A stretch of 64,000 nt of DNA from Siphonodentalium dalli (GCA_032622095.1 CP136061.1:98887345-98951344), one strand, 5' to 3'; counted from the stretch's first letter, positions 10,481 to 21,689 are shown. Program-made: numbers and translations. Notes: generated by a model from the letters alone, not told the origin.

Positions 10481-11516
10481 ACAAATAGGTTCATCCATAA
10501 GTCAACCTTAACCTATTGACATATCACCTCTTGTTTTCATTGACATGATGACTGTGTTGACTCACAGTTAGTCCTGTGCATTTATGAGAAAAAATGTGCT
10601 AAACCTCAAACTAATTGCAACACAATGCTTCTTAGCAGGAAAAAGTCTATTAACCCATTATAAACAACAAACTAAAAATAAAAAAGGATAAAGAAAGGCG
10701 AAATTGATAAATTTTGGTAAAACACTCAATTTATGGCATTTCAAGAATGTTTATAAAAAACTCCATTTCACCTGATTCACAAGTCCTTCCATTTTGTAGA
10801 ATCAGAATATTTCTTTTTCCAGATACGTTCACTATTTTTCGAGTTATGTGCCTACAAAATTGGGAGTTTGTCTACTTTCGGAGCCTCAATTTCTAAGAAT
10901 TAGCTAAAATCCATATTTTATGGTCTAGTATTTTAAAAACAAGAGAAAAATGAAGGGATATCTTGCTTTTGTATTAATATCCTCACTAGATTGTGCACAC
11001 AAAATTATTAGTTTATTCATATATGATCGAGAAGACAAAAATATTCTTAAACAAAATATGTGTTCCATTGTATATTTGCCTTGAGACACAGAACTGTTGT
11101 GGTGGAATATCATATTTGAGGTCATACAACTCAATAAATTGATATCCATATGCCCTGTGTTTCTCTTAACCTCTTAACTATAATGGGTTAACTACACTGT
11201 GCTGGAATTGCTAAACATATTTGTGCAAATTTCAACTTATGGCCCTATGAATCCTTAGTATTGACTCTTTTCCAAAAAATGCCATTTTGGACTGTTTTTT
11301 GATGTTTCTGTCCATTTATAAAGGTTTTTTTAATGCACAAATAATAGTAAACGACAATGAACACAATTGGTGTTTAATGTGTAAAATCATTTAAACCTTC
11401 TTCCTAAAACACTTATTGTTGGAAAAAATAGGAATACATTGGTAATACCGATCAACAGTCACTGGAATTGCAATTTTGCAAATGATTTACAGTTCAGCAC
11501 AAATTATTTACGATTC
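10481..11516. other. AT-rich, nothing recognised
   Basis: No repeat structure or credible coding frame was found. The frames at 10714-10896 and 10925-11149 are short and without domain features. Confidence 0.5.
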
Positions 11517-12303
11517 TATGGGAGACCAAATTCACATTTAATAATTAATTGCGCTTAATATTGGAGGCCAAATTGAACGCGCTTAAGTGCAAATAATTGC
11601 GCTTAAGTGCAAATAATTGCACTTAAGTGCAGTGAATTGCGCTTAAGCGCAAATACCACATATTGGGCTAAAGCACAAATAGGACATTTATGCTTAAGCG
11701 TAATGAATTGCGCTTAAGCGTAATGAATTGCGCTTAAGTGTAATGAATTGCACTTATAAAGCACAATTGTATTAGTTGAGGTGACTCGTGATAGCATTAT
11801 ATTACCTTCTGTATTAGTCGGGGCGACTTTGATTTTCTTCAATTTTTCAAATATAGAGGCACACCATATGCGGGGAAGCAAGCCCTCAGTAGGCTCAGTG
11901 ACACCACAGTCATGGTATATGCCCATGGAAATACTATATATATGTGCAAGAGATGCTGATTAAATAAAACTACTAGAGCTCGAGGAATGAGACACCAAAG
12001 CTCCAGGAATGAGACACCATGTTTTGGGACAGGGCTGTTGATAATATGAAAATAGGGTTTTTCCCTGATTGAAGTCAATAAGTACATAATAAATGTCTGA
12101 GGTAAGCAATCCCTCATGCAATGACACCACATGCATGCTATATGACCATAGTAATGGCCCAAATATGTGCAAAAGTACTTTAAAATACACCGGGTTATGC
12201 CAATAGTTTATGGATAGGTTAGATAGGAGATAGTAGATACAATTACGGTAAAACGAAATATGTGGTAGATCTAAGTTTGCGCCTGTGAATTTGGCCTCCC
12301 ATA
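11517..12303. mobile_element. 787-bp MITE with 20-bp TIRs and TTAAGCGC words
   Basis: The left end TATGGGAGACCAAATTCACA (11517-11536) and right end TGTGAATTTGGCCTCCCATA (12284-12303) are inverse copies with one mismatch. The left third (11,540-11,765) is a run of palindromic GCGCTTAAGCGC-like words about every 12-25 bp. The middle part (about 11,850-12,130) matches 40,185-40,540, including CACCATATG, TACTAGAGCTC and CAAGTCAATAAGTACA-type text. It encodes no transposase and is non-autonomous. No target duplication is evident. Confidence 0.8.
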
Positions 12304-12890
12304 TGGTTAAGCGCAAATGACTTACTGAAGCACAAATAAGAAGAAAAAAATATCAGCTCGAATAAAAGTATTATGTATAGAATAAAAAACTAAATAAACT
12401 ATTAAGATAAAAATAGCTTCATAAAATTCCGCTGCGTGGTGATCCATATGAATATATACTACAGTTTTCATCGTTTAAATATTAATCTCAAGCACAAACT
12501 TGCATTTAGTTCTATGGTGTATGTGAATATAGCCTACAGTTTTTTTTGTCGTTTTCAATATTTACACTTTGAATAATTCTGAACCAACCCCCGTCCTGTG
12601 TCAACTTACCCTCGGCAAGCTTCGCAAAATATGGTCACATTTCAACACAAATTATGCAAAATTGCCCGAAATGACATCTTGCTCGTTATCGGTGATGCGA
12701 TATTATTACCACAATTAGGTGCCAAATCCAATTAGTTAAATAATATGCTATTCTGTTTTTTAATTCTCCTGTTTAAATCAATATTTGCGCACTATTTGAA
12801 CTTCGAAGCGACGTGCACTCGCTCATGACGTAAGGACTAAGTTAAAAATAGATGCAATATCTATGCGTCACGCGATCACGTCGCCTTAAT
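12304..12890. other. no gene recognised
   Basis: A short tail of TTAAGCGC-like words (12,305-12,335) is followed by AT-rich sequence with no further structure that I could define. Confidence 0.5.
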
Positions 12891-13382
12891 GCCCCGGTTC
12901 CATATCCCCGATTTTCCACCCCGAATGTTCCCGAATGACCCCCGAATCATAATTTTGCAAAAATCGTGGAGTAAGTTCGGGACGAGTCGTGACTGTGAAT
13001 TTTTATCCCCGAACATGATCGGGGATATCGGTGCTATCGGGGTCGAGTCGGGACGATTCTGGGCTCGCTCCCGACAGTTTTGAAATGTTCAAAACTATCG
13101 GGAACCAAGCCGAATCGCTCCCGATTTGTCAATCATCGGGAGAAATTCGGGAGCAATTCGGCACCTATTCGGGAGTAGTCGGCAGTATTCGGCAATATTC
13201 GGGTGGATATTCTGGAGTAGTCGGCAGTATTCGGTAGGTTATTCCCGAATTCGCCATCGAATTGCGTTCCGAATAACGTCATGACTCCCGAATACCTTCC
13301 CGACTATTCCAGAATGCCTTCCCGATCAGTCCAGAATATCTTCCCGACTATTTCCGAGTGCCTTCCCGATGACATTCAGAAA

Positions 13383-13416
13383 TATAAATTCTTCTACGTA
13401 TTGCAGGAATAATCAG
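13383..13416 (+). promoter_or_regulatory. core promoter: TATA box plus initiator
   Basis: TATAAATT at 13383-13390 lies 32 bp upstream of the A of TCAGTA (A at 13415), an initiator-type sequence. This is the canonical metazoan TATA-to-start spacing. It would give a 24-base leader before the ATG at 13439. This is a motif reading only. Confidence 0.5.
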
Positions 13417-13438
13417 TACAGTACAGTTGTTGACAGAC

Positions 13439-13576
13439 ATGGTGAGGATTAAAACCACAAAACGTAAGAATCCTCCTCCGCCGGAGTCTGGCGATGAGGA
13501 TACGCAAGAGGTGCGCACGGAGGAGGAAGAGGAAGACGAGATAGCTTCTGAACCCAAAACAAATCCCGCAGTATAA
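13439..13576 (+). CDS. 45-residue ORF in the TIR element, histone H3 tail-like N-terminus then acidic
   Basis: The ATG is 24 bp after the predicted start site. The product begins MVRIKTTKRKNPPPPESGDE, continues with an acidic stretch (EEEEEDE at about residues 28-34) and stops at TAA 13574-13576. Counting after Met, residues R2, K4, T6, R8 and K9 coincide with the histone H3 tail (ARTKQTARKS). A basic start followed by an acidic region is typical of nuclear proteins. The ORF sits in the only non-repetitive part of the element, so it may be what remains of a transposon gene's first exon. Caution: GTGAGG right after the ATG and GTAAGA at codons 9-10 resemble splice donors, so translation of the full 45 codons is not assured. 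It matches no family I recognise. Confidence 0.35.
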   Translation: MVRIKTTKRKNPPPPESGDEDTQEVRTEEEEEDEIASEPKTNPAV

Positions 13577-14091
13577 AAATGCTGTTGACCGCATTATCAT
13601 CTCTGACACCATTTCTGACATATCTGTATATCAATTTAGCTTGAACGTCAGGTATGGAATGGTGGATGTGCTGATGTGTGGCTGCTTTTATACTGAAATT
13701 CGGCATCGATTCGGGACGTTTGGCAGCAATTGAATACCAATTCGGTATTTATTCGGCATCAATTCGGTACCAGTTCGGCATTGATTCGGGGTATTCGGCA
13801 ACAATTCGGTGTAAGTCGGTAGTAATCTGGGCAATTCGGCAGCCACTCGCACGAAATTTCGGTATCAGTTCGGGATAATTCTTGATCATTCGGGAAGAAA
13901 TTCGGAAGCATTCTGGAATACTCGGCAATGTTCTGGACGATTAAATTTTGTCATAATTCGGCATAAGTTCGGCGGCTTTTTGGAATAAAACTCGTCCAGA
14001 ATTCTCTCGAATGCTGCCGATTTGGTCTGGTCCCGAATTGGTGCCGAATATACTAATTCGGGACAAAAAATCGGGAATATGGAACCGGGGC

Positions 14092-14619
14092 TTTTTTAAA
14101 AGCCTCGCATCAAAATCCGCTTACCACAACTTTTTGTGATAAAATTACGTGACTTCCGGCAGTGGTTTCAAAAAATCGCGGAATCAGCAATGAAAAGAAT
14201 TTGCTACTTTACATCTTCCGATATGTGGCAATGGACAACTGAAGTATTTATTTATTTATAAACAGTAAGTTGTTATGAATAGGTCCTGCATAGGTTCACA
14301 TTAGATCATTTTCATTTGTTAGCTATGAAGGCAGTTACGTCCTCATAACGTCAAAACGTCATTTGTCTCTGTGGGCCAGACTCCAGACATGACTGAACGT
14401 GTCATGTCGTCTTCGCGGACAACTGATTTCACCTCACTATAGACTAGACATCTATTGATTGATATATTGATTGAGAGTTTAACGCCATTTTAGCCGCTAT
14501 ATGTCGACCGGCAAAGATAAATACAACATTAACATAGTGTAATTTGAGATGTGTGCATCTTATATCAACTCATTAGAAGCATGATTTATTATCAAAGGCC
14601 GATGTCTAAACCACAGGCT
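14092..14619. other. no gene recognised
   Basis: This is the interval between two TIR elements, without a definable repeat or coding frame. Confidence 0.5.
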
Positions 14620-14789
14620 ATAGTATGCATATATGGCAGATTTTGGTGCAGAAAAAAAAATACGACGCATTTTTAACCAGTTACTGGGTTACAAATACGT
14701 CGTGCATTTTTTTCCAAGTCGACTCAACGTTTGCTCGTACGTTAGCTGCGACCAGTAACCCGGTTACAAATGCGCCCTATTTTTTTTTA

Positions 14790-16588
14790 CATTAGGAAAT
14801 ACAAAGTTACATTTGGAAGTCGTTTCAAAAATGCGACGTGTTTTAGCGGTTACGGTTACATTTGCAAGTCGTTTCAAAAATGCGACGTGTTTTCTCGGTT
14901 ACGTTTACAAATGATTAGCCGGGAATAACTCCAACTAGAAAAATGAAGATATTTCACACATCCTTGTTAAAAACGGGTTACAAAGTTACATTTGCAAGTC
15001 GTTTCAAAAATGCGATGTGTTTTCGCGGTTACGGTTACATTTGGAAGTCGTTTAAAAAATGCGACGTGTTTTCTCGGTTACGGTTACAAATGATTGGCAG
15101 AGAATAACTCCAACTAGAAAAATGAAAATATTTCACCCATCCTTGTTAAAAACGGGTTACAAAGTTACATTTGCAAGTCGTTTCAAAAATGGGACGTGTT
15201 TTCGCGGTTACGGTTACATTTGGAAGTCTTTTAAAAAATGCGACGTGTTTTCTCGGTTACGGATACAAATGATTGGCAGAGAATAACTCCAACTAGAAAA
15301 ATGAAAATATTTCACCTATCCTTGTTAAAAAAGGGTTACAAAGTTACATTCACCCATCCTTGTTAAAAACGGGTTACAAAGTTACATTTGCAAGTCGTTT
15401 CCAAAATGGGACGTGTTTTCGCGGTTACGGTTACATTTGGAAGTCGTTTCAAAAATGCGACGTGTTTTCGCGGTTACGGTTACAAATGATTGGAAGAGAA
15501 TAACTCCAACTAGAAAAATGAAAATATTTCACCCATCCTTGTTAAAAACGGGTTACAAAGTCACATTTGCAAGACGTTTCAAAAATGCGATGTGTTTCCG
15601 CGGTTACGGTTACATTTGGAAGTCGGATAAAAATTGCGACGTGTTTTCTCGGTTACGGTTACAAATGATTGGCAGAGAATAACTCCAACTAGAAAAATGA
15701 AAATATTTCACCTGTCCTTGTTTAAAACGGGTTACAAAGTTACATTTGCAAGTCGTTTCAAAAATGCGACGTGTTTTCGCGGTTACGGTTACAAATGATT
15801 AGCCGAGAATAACTCCAACTAGAAAAATGAAAATATTTCACCTGTCCTTGTTTAAAACGGGTTACAAAGTTACATTTGCAAGTCGTTTCAAAAATGCGAC
15901 GTGTTTTAGCGGTTACGATTACAAATGATTAGCCGAGAATAACTCCAACTAGAAAAATGAAAATATTTCACCTGTCCTTGTTTAAAACGAGTTACAAAGT
16001 TACATTTGCAAGTCGTTTCAAAAATGCGACGTGATTTAGCGGTTACGGTTACAAATGATTAGCCGAGAATAACTCCAACTAGAAAAATGAAAATATTTCA
16101 CCTGTCCTTGTTTAAAACGGGTTACAAAGTTACATTTGCAAGTCGTTTCAAAAATGCGACGTGGTTTAGCGGTTACGGTTACAAATGATTAGCCGAGAAT
16201 AACTCCAACTAGAAAAATGAAAATATTTCACCTGTCCTTGTTTAAAACTGGTTACAAAGTTACATTTGCAAATCGTTTCAAAAATGCGACGTGTTTTAGC
16301 GGTTACGGTTACAAATGATTAGCCGAGAATAACTCCAACTAGAAAAATGAAAATATTTCACCTGTCCTTGTTTAAAACGGGTTACAAAGTTACATTTGCA
16401 AGTCGTTTCAAAAATGCGACGTGTTTTAGCGGTTACGGTTACAAATGATTAGCCGAGAATAACTCAAACTAGAAAAATGAAAATATTTCACCTGTCCTTG
16501 TTTAAAACTGGTTACAAAGTTACATTTGCAAATCGTTTCAAAAATGCGACGTGTTTTAGCGGTTACGGTTACAAATGATTAGCCGAGA
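14790..16588 (+). repeat. 130-bp satellite (with ~180-bp variants) inside the element
   Basis: CACCTGTCCTTG recurs exactly every 130 bp at 15711, 15841, 15971, 16101, 16231, 16361 and 16491. Upstream units are about 180 bp because they contain an extra ~49-bp block (ACATTTGGAAGTCG...GACGTG). GTTACAAAGTTACATTTGCA and AATGCGACGTGTTTT are invariant words. Open frames here (15059-15286, 15413-15682) are repeat artefacts. Confidence 0.95.
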
Positions 16589-16860
16589 AAACACGTCGCA
16601 TTTTTGAAACGACTTCCAAATGTAACCGTAACCGCGAAAACACGTCGCATTTTTGAAACGACTTGTAAATGTAACTTTGTAACCAGTTTTTAACAAGGAT
16701 GGGTGAAATATTTTCATTTTTCTAGTTGGAGTTATTCCCTGCCAATCATTTGTAACCGTTACCGCGAACACACGTCGCATTTTTGAAACGACTTCCAAAT
16801 GTAACCGTAACCGCGAAAACACGTCGCATTTTTGAAACGACTTGCAAATGTAACCTATGT
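16589..16860 (-). repeat. inverted arm of the same satellite
   Basis: From 16,589 (AAAACACGTCGCATTTTTGA) the sequence is the inverse of the array units, about two ~125-bp units long, running to the right TIR. Confidence 0.9.
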
Positions 16861-16924
16861 AACCAGGTTACAAAATGCATAACGTATATTTCCTGCACCA
16901 AAACTGGACATATCTAATAGTATA

Positions 16925-18340
16925 AGGCATATCCAAATATCGAGATCTACTCGCATCCAAAACGAACTAACCCATTAAACAATCATTCGCGTCGCTGACA
17001 TGCGTATATGCCTAATATATATGCATATCATTTCATAACTATTTGGACGATCCTTCGCATTGTCCGTCTTCTTACTATTATACCGGGGTCGTTCTATATA
17101 TGATCTAATACGACGCTGCTGTTTTGAATTTGTGCGAGCACCTTTGTCGCACATTAGATCGGTGGACTTAAAGGTACGGTTGGCCTTGGCGGTGGGTATC
17201 CTGTGAAAATATTTCCACCCGTCAAAAACCGCCACAAACAGAAAGAACATCAAAATGTAGACAGACTTTGTCCGTATACAAATAAGAAATATCGCATAAA
17301 CAGTATGTTATTGTCAAATGTTTGACCATTGTTATGTAAACAAAAGCATAAAAAGTTACTTTTCTGGTGTTTGTTTTTATTATGATAGTAAACATAAAGA
17401 GCGTTCTTTGTTGGTGAATTCCTGATATGGAACTAATAAAGAGTGTTTATGCCATTTGTGTGTGATTAGCCAGTAGCATTGTGCTGTCTTCTGTAACACA
17501 AACCGGCTCTTGCTTAGGTCAAAATATAGTAGGTCTTTATGATAACATGCTGTTTACGCGATGGTCATGGTATATATGATCGGAACTGTATGCGTTTTAA
17601 TGTTTTTTCTGTTTACGGTGATTAGAACAAATATGAATATTTTCGACAACTAAGGCCTCACGTGCCTTTAACGCATTAATGTCGAAAATCTTGTTACTGT
17701 GTCTTTCGATTACTGGTACTGCAAATTGCACACACACGACAGGCTTTATATATATTTAAGTTTTTCTCAGTCAGGAATAGAGGCAACACACCAGGCAGGA
17801 TCAAATAATATCCTACCTCAATGGCGGAACCTAATTATCGATGGCGATGAGAAGAAACCCATTAAATATAACCAAGCTATTTGAGCGTGCATAGAAAGTA
17901 AAAATTTACTTTTCTGGTCAAGGGGCGGGTAACTCTAACTTAGTGCATATATAAATATTGCGTTGTGGAAAGTTGAGATTATCGGTTGAGAACATCAACC
18001 TGCACCCAGGAAAGCATTTGGAACAATTGGAATTTTAATCTTAGATCACGTTTGTGGTGGGGTTAATTTTACGCTCACATCACATTTTCACAGAAATGCT
18101 ATTTGCATTACATCATTAAAACTGTTCTTCCGGGTCATTGCGGCAATCTTTGAGTCATATTGCGGACCAATAGCCCATTTGATTCACAAGTTATAGTTAT
18201 ATGACACGTTTAAAAAAAATCCAGGTATTTTTTCGCAATTTCAAAATAGTTATCGAAATTTGTTCTAACCAGTTCATAAATTGGTTCAGTGTTATATCTC
18301 GTGTCATGGTAAGATAACTTAATAATTAATATAAACTACT
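16925..18340. other. no gene recognised; two copies of a CTCTTTA motif
   Basis: The 92-codon minus frame (16975-17253) shows no domain. AATAAAGAGTG at 17,437 and TAAAGAGCG at 17,396 are inverse copies of the recurring CGCTCTTTA word described under findings. Otherwise the interval is unremarkable. Confidence 0.45.
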
Positions 18341-18665
18341 AGCAGTGTTAACCGGCGTTGCTCAGGTTAAAATGATCTGAAACCCTCTGCTGTGGACATT
18401 CGGTGGGAATAGAGAATACTCTTGTTCAAAGTGTTACACGTATTCTCAAAATTGTATATCCAAATGGCATCAAAAAACGACATTCTTATGCACGGATTAT
18501 AAGTAGTGGCCCACCTTGTCGGGGTGAATGTCATTTTGTTTATCGCGACTAATTCGTCGCACGAATAGAGAATGTTCATTCTGATACGCAGGACATCGTG
18601 ACTGAACTCTGTTTTGCACCTCGGCTTCTCTGTTGTTTCTGGCATTATATATATGTATGTTGCAG
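18341..18665 (+). mobile_element. dispersed-repeat end with CTAGC plus hairpin signature
   Basis: ACTAGCAGTGTTAACCGGCG starts a hairpin TTAACC-GGCGTTGCTCA-GGTTAA. The same layout (ACTAGC, short stem, GTTG loop) occurs at 22,938 and 23,722, and inverted at about 25,190. This signature is common at the ends of Penelope-/RTE-type retroelements in invertebrates. The rest, to 18,665, carries a 103-codon minus frame without a known domain. Confidence 0.45.
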
Positions 18666-18666
18666 G

Positions 18667-18852
18667 GCCCAGTTTCATGAAAGCAACTTATGACATTGTT
18701 GGGTCTTAAGATGTCATGAGTTCAAACTTCAGTCATAAGTGTGTTTCACGAACAAGGTCCTAACGTAATATGGTCTTAAGTTTGGTCTTAACTTTAAGTC
18801 TGGTGTGAGATGTATTAAGATAATCTTAAAGTTAGGACCTAAGTTATGATCC
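18667..18852 (+). mobile_element. GGGCCCAGTTTCATGAAA-type short dispersed repeat
   Basis: GGGCCCAGTTTCATGAAAGC opens a stretch of alternating CTTAAG, CATAAGT and TAAGTT words, often inverted to one another (TCTTAAG, GGTCTTAAC, CTTAAAGTTAGGACC). This is a well-known look of a MITE-like family in aquatic invertebrates. The right end is not a clean inverse of the left, so the copy is probably truncated. Confidence 0.5.
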
Positions 18853-19149
18853 GCCTTTTGTCGGAAATATGGATGGGATCTTATTCGTGTATGTTATAAT
18901 AAATAACTATAACTGAATAACAAATTGCGAACACGGAGTGATGTTTCGGAAATGGTAGTAATTAATAACCAACTGGCACGCCGTAGCAGGGACGTGGTCA
19001 GCGGTTGCGCGATTGGTGTGACCGGGTGTCCATTCACTATACTAACTGTAAACCGCCAAGACCGGACTATACATTTCTAATTGCTGTAACAAAATGAATA
19101 TATTTTTATAGACTTGGACATTATTTGCGATTCAAATCACAGGATCGTA

Positions 19150-19800
19150 CTGTAGACAGTAATCATGTGACAATTGGTCCGAACATTTTCGCATCTAGGA
19201 TAATAGTGAATGACTTATACTCAGCTGTGTGAACATTGATGTCGGCTATTATTATACTTCCATGGTGTAACCAAGGAAGTATATTGTTTTTGTACTGAGG
19301 TCGTTTTCCGTTTATTTTGAAATACTCAGAAACTAATTGCAGTAGGAACGCGAAATCTCTAGCGAATGTAGGCATCTAAGGTCTACTACAAATAAAGGTA
19401 TCCGCATACCGGTCCAAAGTTTCTAGACAGAGTTATGGCCCTTTTTCGATTATTTTTCATTATTATTAGTATTATACTCCACGATTTTGCGAAGCCCTAA
19501 TATCTGAAAGTATGAGGAGTAGCAAACTAAAAGTTGGTACGTATGTTGGGGCCAATGAGTTCTAACTTTTTTTCATATAACAAATATTGTCCGCGTTTCC
19601 CCGCGGAGTTATCTCCCTTTATATGAAATAATGTCATTTTATTATCTCGGAAATTATAAGGAGCAGAGCATCGAAAATTGGACCGTATGAACACCTTGTG
19701 TCCGCGCTTTCCCAGAGCCGTAATTTCGCTAAAATCCGGATTGAGAATCCAAAGCCGATTACGGGGGGCGGAGCTAATTTCGGATTCTAGGTCAGATTTT
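19150..19800. repeat. old dispersed repeat (GAAGTATATTG family)
   Basis: TTATACTTCCATGGTGTAAC and CCAAGGAAGTATATTG (19,250-19,290) are followed by blocks ending GTTATGGCCCTTTTTCG and GAGTTATCTCCCTTTATAT. All are phrases typical of ancient molluscan dispersed repeats. A 156-codon minus frame (19527-19997) runs through it but reads only repeat text. The segment 19,720-19,770 (TTCGCTAAAATCCG) is shared, inverted, with 21,465-21,505. Confidence 0.5.
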
Positions 19801-19992
19801 GAAATCCACGTGGTCTCCGAAACTACGTTTAATGTTCTCCCAGCGTCAAACATGGCTCTTGTATTTGACACAAGTATCATTTGTATCTTATATTTATAAA
19901 GTTCATGTTTGTTTTGAAAGTCATGCTTTTCTTCTATGTGTATATACATGGCACATAATTTGCTGCCAATCCGACTTAATCGTATCTTATTT

Positions 19993-20225
19993 TTCAAGTT
20001 AAGGTGCGTTTATTGATGAGGGCAAGCATATCTAAACATGACAGCTCTAGGCCTCCTGAATCAAATTCCGAAGATGTTGTGAAGAACACAGGAAACTTGT
20101 CAGTTGAACAGGGACGTGACGACAGGGGTTGCTTGGGTGTCTCGACCCCCACCACGAACTTTGGTACAATTTGCTTAGCTGTGCAGTCATTCATACGTGA
20201 GGAAAATCAGGATTATTTTTACTAA
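19993..20225. other. open block readable on both strands, possible terminal exon
   Basis: On the plus strand, 20004-20225 encodes a polar 73-residue peptide (SKHDSSRPPESNSEDVVKNT and onward) ending DYFY-stop, with no known domain. On the minus strand a splice acceptor-like ATGACTGCACAG (AG at about 20,180) opens a frame in phase 1 that ends ALINKRTLT-stop near 19,994. Phase 1 matches the end phase of the WSC exon at 25,865. However, the peptide KQIVPKFVVGVETPKQ does not look like the rest of a WSC domain. Neither reading is established. Confidence 0.25.
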
Positions 20226-20761
20226 CTGTTCCAAATAATGACACTTACAAGTCAGCAAACGCAACAAACAAACCCGATTTTAAATAAATACATATACAAA
20301 CTTATGACTAAATCGGGAGAGGGGTGTCCAGTGATCTGTATATATGTTCAACTTGTTTTGGTAGTCATGTTGCTTTGCCATTACTAATTATTTATTTTTT
20401 CAGTGTAATAATATATACTTACCCTTAAGTGAGTCAGCACTTGTCCCCCAATTTATGTGTATGTATAAACAAATGTATGTGTTATATATCATGTGTTATC
20501 TAAATTTGACATATATTTGAAATAAACATATCTAAACTAAACTTTGGTACATTCCAGCAGTCGGAAATTTCATGCATGACACAACATTAGTTGGACATTA
20601 ATTTGACACCATATATAGGTTGTCATTGTTCTCATTGTTTGATTTTTTTTTTCAACCAGTAAAAGTTGGTAATTTTCCAATCTTGGTGTTTGTCAGGTTG
20701 GATATTTCCAAGGGGAGCAAATGGAATTCTGCGAACCTGTGAGTTTGATGTTTGGTTCAAT
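20226..20761. other. AT-rich, nothing recognised
   Basis: It contains AATAAA-type words (20,285 and 20,520) that could serve as polyadenylation signals for a plus-strand reading of the preceding block. That is not evidence by itself. Confidence 0.4.
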
Positions 20762-20785
20762 GGGGGGGGGGGGGGGGGGGGGGGG
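20762..20785. repeat. G24 homopolymer
   Basis: Twenty-four guanines in a row, the longest mononucleotide run seen in the window. Open frames reading polyGly or polyPro across it are artefacts. Confidence 0.9.
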
Positions 20786-21329
20786 TGTGCAGTTGGCCTG
20801 AAATTTGAGGAAACATCTAACCACGTCCCTAGAACATATGTCTGTTGTCTATACATAGACTATTGTGCAAAACGACTGCATTTAACGAAACAAAATATTT
20901 TCTATTTCTTGAATAAGAAGAAACATTATAATAACGAACACAGCAGAAGACAATCCATGCAGGTTTCATATGAATTCGGTCAATGGTGACGTATCCGCCG
21001 AATTCGAAATCGACATGCGTTCGGGCGGTATTTATGGATGGAATTATGAAATGGACATATGAAAGTGACAATCAACAATGATTTACAATTGCTTCGCCAT
21101 CAACCGAAGTGCTCCCCCAGCGTTACTATCAATAGCGTTATTATTTGGCTAATTTCAGTAATATTCTCCCAGTTTACATTAAATAAAACAAATTTGTCTC
21201 TGCATTTAAAATTCTTTGGTATAGATCGTTTATATTCTGCAATAATTTGTACACAAGAGACGGATTCTTATGTTTTATTGTGTTTTTAAACTCCGAGGTG
21301 GCGAAATCTCGGTTTGTTTACATTATGAA
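20786..21329. other. nothing recognised
   Basis: AT-rich, with no repeat or domain-bearing frame found. Confidence 0.4.
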
Positions 21330-21515
21330 CATTTGAGTCCGTAATCGGAATCCAAATCCCAATCGGATTACTACGAAATTAGGATTACGGTCTGTTCGTT
21401 TACTGATTCTGCAAATTTGTGGTCTGTTCTTTTGCCGAACCAAGTCGTACGGGGACCAATCTGTAATCTGAATCCAGAATCTGAATCGGATTTTAGCGAA
21501 ATAACGCCTCTGAGG
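21330..21515. repeat. degenerate inverted repeat (foldback), AATCCGATT-rich
   Basis: TCCGTAATCGGAATCC near 21,338 and words such as GAATCTGAATCGGATT near 21,480 are inverse variants around an unrelated centre. The outer part matches 19,720-19,790. It looks like a small foldback or MITE relic. Confidence 0.5.
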
Positions 21516-21689
21516 AGTTACCGCACATAAATAGAGACACACTATACACCAGAATGAATAAACTGAGGTTTTTTTTTGTTTTTTTTTTATAAGTGCAGAG
21601 CTCTAAATTTTTTATTGCATATTCCGAATTGGACGAGTAAACCTGACCCGAATATGCCGGTTAAAAATGTTTTTTTCCCAGGACTTTCC

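Larger units (their letters stand above)
12891..14091. mobile_element. 1.2-kb TIR element with CCCGAAT/ATTCGGG subterminal repeats
   Basis: The left terminus GCCCCGGTTCCATATCCCCG and the right terminus (inverse of 14,067-14,091) agree at 24 of 25 positions. Both arms (about 12,900-13,370 and 13,690-14,070) are packed with short CCCGAAT / ATTCGG(G) words, a layout typical of subterminal transposase-binding repeats. The centre (13,380-13,680) is different in composition and holds a TATA/Inr promoter and a 45-codon ORF. No clear target duplication was found (flanks CCTTAAT and TTTTTTA). The superfamily is not assigned. Confidence 0.8.
14620..16924. mobile_element. ~2.3-kb TIR/foldback-type element filled by a satellite
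   Basis: GATTTTGGTGCAG near 14,640 and its inverse CTGCACCAAAAC near 16,892 lie within roughly 33-bp degenerate TIRs that begin TATAGTATG and end AATAGTATA. The interior is a 130-bp or ~180-bp tandem repeat that runs forward to 16,588 and inverted from 16,589 to 16,860. This gives foldback symmetry with very unequal arms. No transposase. Boundaries are approximate. Confidence 0.6.

Noticed and set aside
15059-16822. Frames reading FRGYGYIWKS-type peptides on both strands
   Set aside because: They are translations of the 130/180-bp satellite in the two array orientations.
19527-19997. 156-codon minus-strand frame as a gene
   Set aside because: It reads through phrases of an old dispersed repeat (CCGCGGAGTTATCTCCC and others) and shows no domain or splice structure.
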